From positions 8,840,001 to 8,904,000 of the forward strand of contig NC_084774.1 of the NCBI RefSeq assembly GCF_028858725.1: DNA of 64,000 nt, given 5' to 3'. This DNA is from Colius striatus. Lineage: Eukaryota; Chordata; Aves; Coliiformes; Coliidae. Position 1 is the first letter of the stretch. Every line of letters begins with the position of its first letter. Of the stretch, positions 1-9,500 are shown piece after piece. The notes below the pieces were generated by a model. That model made no database searches. It was given only the letters and a program-made list of their open reading frames with translations, and had not been told where the DNA came from. Both the position numbers and the translations under genes were made by a program.

Positions 1-46
1 TCTGCAGGGACAAGTTAACCAGAGCAGGACTGCTGGCCACACTTAC

Positions 47-3000
47 ATGTCTGGCAGCAGCTTTGGTATGAGCTCCACCGTGAACCTGGCAGAGGCCTCT
101 GAGATTTCCACAGGGATGGTCTCCATGGACATACAGTGGATGTAAAAGTTCATGGTCTGCTGACTGGTCCTGTCTGACTTCCCATCCTCGCCGAACTCTT
201 CAGTGACCCCGTGAGCCACCCAGGTGTAGGTGTCTGGATCGACACTGAGTTTGCTCCCTGCCTTGTCCTTGTGAAGCAAAGTCAGGTTCTGGAGGCCCTG
301 GCTGAGGCATTCCTCATCGCTTTGAAGGCTCTTGACCTTCAGCCCAGCCAAGCGAACGCACAAGTAACAGTTGTTGAAGTCCAGGTCGATGGAGCACTGC
401 TCCAAAAACTGCTTGTGGAGCTGGAAGCTCCCCTGCAGCTGCCCTTTGCTCGTCCTTTGCTTTGCCCACTTGATTTCCACGCCATGGATGACGATGGAGT
501 CGTTCTCAGCCACGGCACAGGACACGGACTCCATGGCGCTCATGGGCATCCACACCTTGTTGTACTCCGCTGCGTGCTTGTACCTGTCCTTGGATGGCAG
601 CGTGGCGTAGGCAGAGAAGCAGTTGATGGGCTTCTCCGTGTGCTGCAGGCAGACGTCAAAGCCCGGCGTCACGCACCACAGCTGCACGAAGGGCACCAGG
701 AAGCCCCGGCACACCTCGGTGGCCAGCTGGAACTGCAGCACGTCGCCGGCGCTCAGCTCCAGCGACAGCTCCACGTAGTCCATGCCCTGGCTCCTCCTCA
801 CCCTGCCCATCTGCCGCTTGTAGAGCTGCTTGCAGTCCTGGAGGAGGGCGGCAGCGGTCTCGAACTCCTCCCGCCTGACGGCACTGAGCAGGTTTTGCCA
901 GGTGTGGGGGCTGAAGAGGGTGACGCGGTGGTCGTGGAGAAGACCCTCGTGCAGCCTGTGCTCCTGCGGCACCGTCCCCATGGAGTACACCCTCCTCTTC
1001 CACGTCAGCCTGACGCCGTTCTGCTGCTGGAGGAACACGGGCTGCTCCGTCAGCTGAAGAGACTTGTAGTTAATCTTATGGAGATCTGGAAGGGTCTCTT
1101 GGTTCAGCGGAAACAGGGCTTGAAAAGACTTGCTCACCCCTTGGATGTCCACTACGAAGGCGAACTTCTGCAGGACCTGGCTCTTCAGCTGGGTGGCCAT
1201 CTGCAGGCTGTGGGCTTTCTTCTCATACGCCATCAGCTGGGAGTTCTTCCTGTTGAAGTCATGACACAGGAACTCGATGTCATCCGCGGAATAGATGACG
1301 GGCCTCTTGCGGAGCACAGAGTGAAGGTGCCGCTGGACCACGACGTCCACGTACCGGCGGATGGGAGAGGAAGCCCAAGTGTAGGAGTCAACGTGCAGCG
1401 AGTAGTGACCCACTTTGGACAGGACAGTGGAGTTGGAGCGACAGAAATAGGAGCGGCTGAGCAGCCTCCTGAACTCCAGGGCCACGGGGGCCAGCTTCGG
1501 GTGGATGTCGTCGGTGACGATAAGGTCCAGCATCTTGTGGTAGTCACGGGCTTTAGCAGCTGACTGTAGGTGCTTCCAGATGGGGGTCAGGAGACTGAAC
1601 TCCACATTTTTAGAGGGGTCCTGGCCAGGAGGCGACTCTCCCAGGTGGTGTGAGAGATGGATGGACAAAGGAAGGATGTGGCCGTACTTGTTTCTCATGG
1701 CGGATAACTGCTGAGCACTTGGCTTGCACTGACACCGCAGAGGAGTGACGCTCCTGGTGTTCTCCTGGTTGGTCAGGTACTCGGCCACGTAGCTGTTGAA
1801 CATGATCATCAACTCCTCTATCATCTGATGGGACACCCTGTTACCGGGGGAGGTTTCCTCGTCCAGTCGCTCATAGAAACAGTCGTCCCGCAGCCGAAGC
1901 TTCCGCTGGGTCCTGGAGAAGTGATAAGCCACAGCTACACAGTCCCCCAGGGTACTGAAACAAAGGTCCCTTGCCCCTCTCACGTAGCACTGCTTAATGC
2001 AGCGCTCTGCGTCTTCGTAGGACAGCTGACAGTTCGAGCGGATCAGCGAGATGAAGAAGCCCCTCTCCAGCACTTGATCAGTCTCCTTGTCTATGGTAAT
2101 GAACAAGGAGATCACCCGACGATCCTTCTCCGGCAGGAGGCTGCAGACGTCCTGGCTAATGTGGGGTGGGAACATGCAGAGAGGGTCCTGGTTGGGAGGG
2201 TAGTAAGTGACACCCCGCTTCTTCGCTTCCAGGTCCAAGGCACTGCCTTTGGGAATGATGCCAGCCACATCTGCAATGTGGATCCCGATCTCGTAGTGAC
2301 ACCCGAGGTCGCGGACGCTGATGGCGTCGTCCAGATCCCTGGCGCCTTGGGGATCCACCGTGAAGGTCGGGTAACTCCGGCAGTCCTCCAGATTTTCCTG
2401 GGTGAGGTTTAGTTTGCTGCTGGAGGTGTATCTGGCTGACTCCTTGATGACAGCAGCTGGGTATTTCTTCTCAAAGCTGTACTCCAAGTCGAGGATCTTT
2501 AAGCCTTCTTCCAAAGTCAACGCCACATTCTTTATCTCGGTTATTATCCCCAGAGGGAAGTAAAACCCTTCACGCCAGCAGATCACCTGCACACAGAACA
2601 ACTGGCACCTCCTCGTCTCCTGGCTGATCTTCTCCCAGCTGACCACCTTGTACTTCCCATTGACCCGCCTGCGAATGGGGATGACGTTGGGTTTCTCTTT
2701 CAGCCCCGGGACAAAGATTTTGGTGACGGTGGGATCGATGGGCGTCATCACGCAGGGGTCGAACTCGTCCATCATGCAGATGAAGGTGCGTTCTCTGTCC
2801 CCACGCTTCAGGATGCCCACCACCTTGCCCTGGGGGCGATGGCTGCCGCTGTCGGCCGTGGGGCTCTGCAGGATCTCCACCAGCACCTCGTCCCCGGTGA
2901 AGGCTGTCCCGCAGTGCACCCTGCCTTTGATCTGAATGCTCATGGCGGGGGAGTCGTTGAGGGTGAAGGCAGAGGCTTTGTCGAACCTCTCTTTGACCAG

Positions 3001-3560
3001 CTCGCACCTCTTGTACATGTTGGGGTGCCTGCGCAGATACTCCTGCATCAGCTGAGAGGAGAAGCTGACGTACTCTTGCCTGTCCCCCGGCTGGTTTGAA
3101 GTCTCAGACCTCACGTTCAGCAGCCCGTCTTCAGACACCGTCACCAGCACGTTCTTGCTCTCATCCAAGAGCTCTTGCAGGATGGGATCGTCGGGATTTA
3201 TGCTCTCGGCCTCAGAGCTCGAGGAATCCGTATCGCTGTCCTCCTCATCCCCCTCCAGGCTCCTGCTCCAGCTCTCCTTGTCGCACGCAGCCTGCTTGAC
3301 CTGGGCCATCGTCAGGCCCTCTGGGAAGATGCTCCTGTTCTCGATGCACTGCTGGATGAAGTGCTTCCACACCTTGCTGCATTGGCCGTGGGAGCACAAG
3401 GCCACGGCGTCCCCCACCGCGACCACCAGCGACTGAGCCCGGGTCATGATGGTGTTGAGCACTCTGGCTTCGTTGAAGAACTCGAGGTGGTGGGTGGCCG
3501 AGACGCGCAGGCTCTCGCTGGTGTGGACCGTGCTGACGATGATGACCCGGAACTCCCGCC
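47..3560 (-). CDS. HELZ2: HELZ2 coding exon 8 (end of helicase 1, acidic linker, RNB domain)
   Basis: A 3,514-nt exon encoding residues 1099-2270. The acceptor is at 3561-3562 (TGCAG). The donor GTAAGT is at 46-41, so the in-frame TAA at 45-43 is intronic and not a real stop. It begins with the last helicase motifs (VLNTIMTRAQSLVVAVGD), then a highly acidic stretch rich in D/E/S (about 3190-3255). An RNB domain follows, with DPQGARDLDDAISV at 1501-1514, which keeps all four aspartates of the RNase II active site, and SPIRRY further on (about 1350-1375 in the DNA). About 400 further residues lead toward the missing second helicase. Confidence 0.93.
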
Positions 3561-6500
3561 CTGCACCGGAGGGGACAAGGGAGAAGTCACTCCTGTGACA
3601 AGGGAGAAGTCACTCAAGGGGAACTCAACGGGGGAGAGACCCTGCCTGGCTGCTGCCCAGCACCCTGCCCATCTACACTGGGTGATGTGGCTGATGTAAC
3701 CTCGCTTGGCTGAGTCATGGGAGTCACCTGAGGAGAACACAGTGGCTCTTGGGGATTGTGAGGGCATCCAGGCACGAGCCAGGATGGACACAGCACGAGG
3801 CTGGCATCACTCATGCACCAGCAAGGCAAGGGCAGCATGGAGAAGGGAGGAAGTCAGAGCACTGCACCAGTGCAGCCACAAATGCCCATGGAGTAGCCCC
3901 GTGTGCCCAGTGCCTCCGGCAGCCACTGCCATGCGCTCCTCACAAACACAGGTCGAGGTTTCTGTGAAGCCCAAATTCCCCAGGGAACCGAGGCTCTGGC
4001 AGGAACAGGAACACTGACCCTGTCCCTTCAAGGGCAGCTCTGCCAATCCCACGACAAATAACAAACAGCAAGAGGCACCCTGGTGATTTCAGAGCTGGGA
4101 AGAGGACTGCAAAGAGAGGGTGTGGAGATGAGAAACGCACCCTGGGGGTCAGTTACTCTCACCACGAGAGGTCCCAGCTGCACAATACAGAAAATAGTAA
4201 TAATAAAAACATGGATGAGTCATAAACCAAGTCCTTGAGGACAAAATCAGCCCTATCCCTCTCTCGTCACTCAGAGCAGCAGCCTCCTCCTTTAGTGAGC
4301 TGTTCTGTGATTTTTTGCTGTGACTGGTACCCACAGGCCATCCTGGTTCCAATTCCCTTCTATTATTGGCCTCCCCCACTGCTACTTGGGGCTTCACATG
4401 ATTCACACACGCTTCAAGTCCCTGGGATGGCACTTACAGGTTTTTCACCCTCCTACAAAGCAACATCCACATATCTGAAAGGAGCTGACAGTTGGGTGCA
4501 GATTTAATTCAGTGTGAAATCTTATTCACCAAGGAAAAGATGAAACCACAGAATCACTAACCACAAGGGGACGAAAATCAGCCAAAGGATTTCCAGGCAC
4601 TCCCTCTCCTAATCAGAGCCATGGGGAAGGGCAGGGGAGCTCTGCCCATCAGCACCCAGAGAGGTATTTTGCCATGAGATGAGACAGTGTTTTGCACTTC
4701 AGCAAGGAGGACAACTGTAAGATGCTGGAAAAACCTCTGCTAACGACCCAGTGTCTCTGTCCCCTGCTCACTGCACAGTGGCTGTAGCTGCTATAGACTC
4801 CTCAGTCCACCAACATGCCAACAAAAGTTGTCCCTAGCACACAGGAGAGCTCAGAACTCAGCTGGGCACAACCAGCTATTGCACAAGACACAAACCTGGC
4901 AAGTTTTCATAGTTTTCGACCACCACATCTTGCAAATGGTTTTTCCTCAGCTCTTGCCTTGTTGCAGAAACCTGGTGAGAAAGCAAGAGGCACAACTGAA
5001 CACAGTTTCAGCTCAGAAATGGCCTCCACCCAACAGCAAGGTCCCCTCATCCTTCTCAGCTGCAGGTCCCCCAAGAGAGCTGCTGGACAGCAGCCAGATG
5101 TCCCAGGCTGACTCCAGCCAGGGCTCCCAGTCTGCCCTATTCTTAACCTGCCTACAAGATGCTGAGAGAAATCTTCAAGTAAACCACCCCTCCGAGGCAT
5201 CTCTGCTCTGACCACCCATGAGACACCACCCAAAGGGAGAGAGCCTCAATAAACCACTGATGGCACACAGGACCCCAGATGCCCTGTTTTCACTAGTACA
5301 AGACACAGGTTTGTTGCAACAGATGATTCAGGAGGGAGCCCTGAGAGCAGTCAGCAGCACACACAGAGCCCCTTCACACGGGGAACACGGGGATCTGCTA
5401 CACACCTGCCCGCCGTGGGACACCACACAGATCCTCTTCAGGTTTCGTTCACCCCACTCGTCCGGCCACCTCTGATAGATCTCCTTCACCTTCTCAGTCA
5501 CTTGCATTATCTCAGAGCTGTTGTGCCAAGAAATCATGGACATATCCCTCTCGGCCACGCCAGACACGTGGCAGAACATGAGGGGGTAGATGTCGGGGTG
5601 GGCTGGGATGTTGCCACTGGCTTGGATGGCGTTGCCTTTGCCCACGTAGAAGTGCCTGGAGACAAACTCGATGATCCCCGCGGTGGAACGGTAATTCTCG
5701 CTGAAGATGATCCTGCTCTTCATGGCCACTTCGTGCCTCTCCTTCTGGTAGAACTGAAAGAGTCTGTTTAACAGGGTGTGATCGGCAGACTGCCCGTCCC
5801 TGACGCTGAACAGCTTTGGGGTTATCTGCATGTGATCCCCGGCCAGGACGATCCGAGTGTCAAACGTGGCGTAGGAGAGCGGGACCAAAGCTTCGCACTC
5901 CAGCATCTGCGCGGCCTCGTCGATCATGATGTGGGTGAAGTAGCCGGGGGGAACCTTCAGGTTCTTGGAGAGCATGGAGGTGGTGATGACGACGTGGCGC
6001 TTGTCGATCTCCTCGGGCGTGGGGTGGCGGAAGGAGCGCTGGTCGGGCGCGAGGCAGCAGTACATCAGTGTGATGGGGTCTGTCATGCTGACGGGCCGGT
6101 CCGTGGATATAATGCGCCAAGGGACGGCCCAGGGGTGTCCACTGGTCACGTAGTGATGGAAATACTCCCGGATGTAGATGTCAGCAGCACTGGAAGGGAA
6201 AGAAATGGGAAACCACCGAGGAATTGTAAGTGCTGATCTCAAGTGCCGTGGCCATTGTCCCAAGGGGCTGTCTGAGCGCTCACCCAAACTGTCCCCCAGC
6301 TTTGGCTGACACAGGAGACACTCACACAGGCACAAAGAAGCCTGTGTCTGCACAGCCACCAACTCTGAGCCTGTCCTGAGAGTAGGGTTTCAAACAGGAG
6401 TTCACACCTGAGGCTAATGGGGTCTCTTGATGCTCGTGTGGAAAAATGCCCAATAAGATCTGTGGCCCTGCTGCTCTCTAGGGCCAAGTCACACAGAGCT

Positions 6501-9500
6501 CTCCTCTGGCAGGTAACCACCCCCAGCCCAGGTGAGGGGATACAGCATCTGCAGGAGCAGCTTCAGCACAAGCAGACAGCCTGGAAGAGGCTAAGATTAG
6601 CAGTCACCCATCTATTATGCATTAAAAACTACAGCAGTAACAGCCTGCAGGATCAGATGTGGACACTTCCCAGTGTAACTGCTCTAATTTTAACAATCTC
6701 GGCCTGGTTTCTCTGAAGGCAGGTTCAATGGCAGTCAGACCAGATCTGCATTGTTTCTTCCCCCAAATTCTCCCTGTAAAAGTCCAAAAATTGCCCTGTG
6801 CACAGAGCACAACAACCTGCAAGGGCAAGAAGAGCACAATAGTGTCCCAGCAAGGTCAGGCAACGGGTTTTTACTTCTCCCAGCACACAGTAAGGGTTAG
6901 AAAGAAGGAACTGTCTCTCCAATCCCACCCCCATTTTATAATGAGGCAAGAATATTCTGCTTCTTCCACAAAGACTTCCACCCATGCAAGGCTTCTTCCT
7001 AGCTGGAAGTGCTACAGCAGCTGAAGACATTAAATAAAAATGAATTTCTTGAAACAAGTGATTGAAATGCAGCTCCCTCTCATCCCACCAGGCCAGCACA
7101 GCCCAGACCCACCTCACAGCTCTGGCTGCCTCTTCCCTCGCCCATCACTAACCTGTTGGTGTGAGTGCAGATCAGCACCCGTGCCTTGGGCTGCTTGAGG
7201 ATCTCCATGGTGGCCATGGCCAAGGTGAACGTCTTCCCCGTGCCGAAAGGCCCGTAGATGAGAAGAGGTGGGACGGGCCTGTTGCTGGTCACCTGCCCTG
7301 TGATGAAGGAGATGGCTCGTTTCTGCTTGCTGTTCCCCTTCTGTGGTGACTGTGGAGAGCAGGGGACAGAGCAACTGGCAACATCTGGTAGGACGAGCTT
7401 CTCATCCAAGAGGCGATCCACAGCCTGGTGCCACTGCCGGAACAGCAGCTGGTCGATTTGGAACTGGATCTCCACCTTGTGACAAGTGCCCGGCTCAAAG
7501 TTCAGCTCCGAGCGGCATCTCTTTGGTATGTGTAGCCAGATGGTGTTCTCTGTGGTGGCTTTATGCTCCACACTAACCTCGTAAACCCGATTGTCCTCAG
7601 GTGGGTCAAGTGCCAGGAAAGCCGTGGGCACAGACCTGCTCAGGAGATACCCCTCGTCTGTGTCCGGAGAGAGGTTGTAAGGGGTAGGCACTTCAGCAAA
7701 CAGCTCACCAGAGTGGGCAAGCTTCATCCCCACGGACAGGCTTTGCAGCATGGAGGTCAGCGAGATGAGGACCCGCAGGTTCAGCCTGGAAGGAGGAAAA
7801 ACCTGAATGAAGCCACAGAGAACTGGCCCATCGGCTCAGCAGCAGCTGCCCCCGCGGCCAGCACAGAGCAGAGATTGTCAGCTACACCCAGAGCGAGTCT
7901 GCCAGCCCCTCGAGCACACAGAGACAGGAACCATGCTCCCAGCTAGTCACAGAGTCCCAGAATGAAGGGGGAGGTGGGAAGGGCCCTGCAGAGCTCCCCC
8001 AGACCCTGCTGCAGCAGGTTCCCCTGGCTCAGGGGGCACAGGAACATGTCCAGCTGGGGTTTGAAGCCCTCCAAGAAAGGAGCCTCCACACCCTCCCTGG
8101 GCAGCCTGGGCCAGGGCTCCCTCACCTCAGCACCAAAGGAGTTTCTCCTTAAGTGGAACTGTTTGTGTTTCAGCCTGTGCCTGTTACCCCTTGCCCTGTC
8201 ACTGGAGATAACAGCAACAAGTGCCCCTCCAGCCCTTTCCCTCCTATCAGTACCCTGCAAACCAGCTTTCCTGGCAGGCTGCCGTTCTTCAGAGAAGGCA
8301 CCTCGGGACTCAACCCAGACAGGGCACAGACTTCAGGGTTAGCAACGGGCCCGTGGTGCAGAGCGAGGAGGAACCAGGGCTGGCACTTACTTGGCAATCA
8401 GAGCCTGCTCAGCCTCCTCCTCGCGGAACAGGAAGCTGTGCATCCTCTCGCGGTAGTTGAGCCGGGTGATGGGCACACTGGCAGCACCCTCGCGCTGGTA
8501 ATCCAGAGCCAGGGCGGGGGGTTTGTACTTGGCCAGCAGATCCATCTCCTCACTGGTCCTGGGCACGCTGGGGACGATGATCCGGTTTCCTCTGTCCCAT
8601 CGCACAAAGTTGACGGGGCGGCTGCCGTCCCTGCTGCCGGGGCCGTGCTGGGGCGGCTCCTGACGCCCCACCTTCACCTTCACCTTCTGCATGAGGACGG
8701 GCCGCTCGCCGAAGTCAAACACCACCCACTGCTCGAAGACCCCCAAGGTGCAGCACTCCACAGAGACCTCGACCAGCGCGGAGGACGGAGAGGACGGCGG
8801 CGTGGCCACGTGCTCCCCACGCAGGTACTGGGTGCCCCGGGACAGCCCGTTCCCAGACAGGTAGAAGGTGACTCCGGGTTCCCTCTTCAGGAGCGCCACG
8901 TGCCGCAGAGGCTTCTGCCAGGGGAGCAGACAGGGACGTGCTGAGGACAGCCCATGGCACAGCCCAGCAGCTGAGGAGTTCCTCCCACCAAAGCTGCTGC
9001 AGGAGCTGGGTGCCGTGTCAGAGCTGCACCACACTTGACATTCTCATTAAGGGAGCTGATTCCTCAGGAGATCTCCCAGCAATTATCTTTAGGTCTTATA
9101 GAACCTCAGGTTTCGGTTTTACAGCAGTGGAACCAGTCTGCTGCAAACAGGAGAGCTCCTGTGTTGGAGGGAACCATTAGGCTCAGCCTCTTGCTCTCAA
9201 CACCCACAAAGTCCTGGGCAGGAGGCAGCTGATTCTTGTTATTTCTGATGACATGGGAGGAGCTGAGAGCAGTGGGCCTGCCCCAGACCCACTTCAAGAA
9301 ACAAGACAGGAGACAAAGTGGCTGCAGCCCTCTTGTGTGGCCCCAGCTCAGGCACCACCACCCTGAGCTGCTCTACACGTCCATCACTAGGCATCAGGGA
9401 GAAGTTCTTCCCTGTGAGGGTGGTGAGGTCCTGGCACAGGCTGCCCCATCCCTGGGAGTGTTCAAGGACAGGTTGGATGGGGCTGGGAGCAGCCTGGGCT

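Noticed and set aside
43-45. TAA after residue D-M as the HELZ2 stop codon
   Set aside because: The sequence reads AT|GTAAGT, a strong donor, and the family continues with a second helicase domain.
211-1563. 450-codon plus-strand ORF opposite HELZ2 exon 8
   Set aside because: Codon-level shadow of a highly GC-rich true exon on the minus strand; no family resemblance and no independent splice structure.
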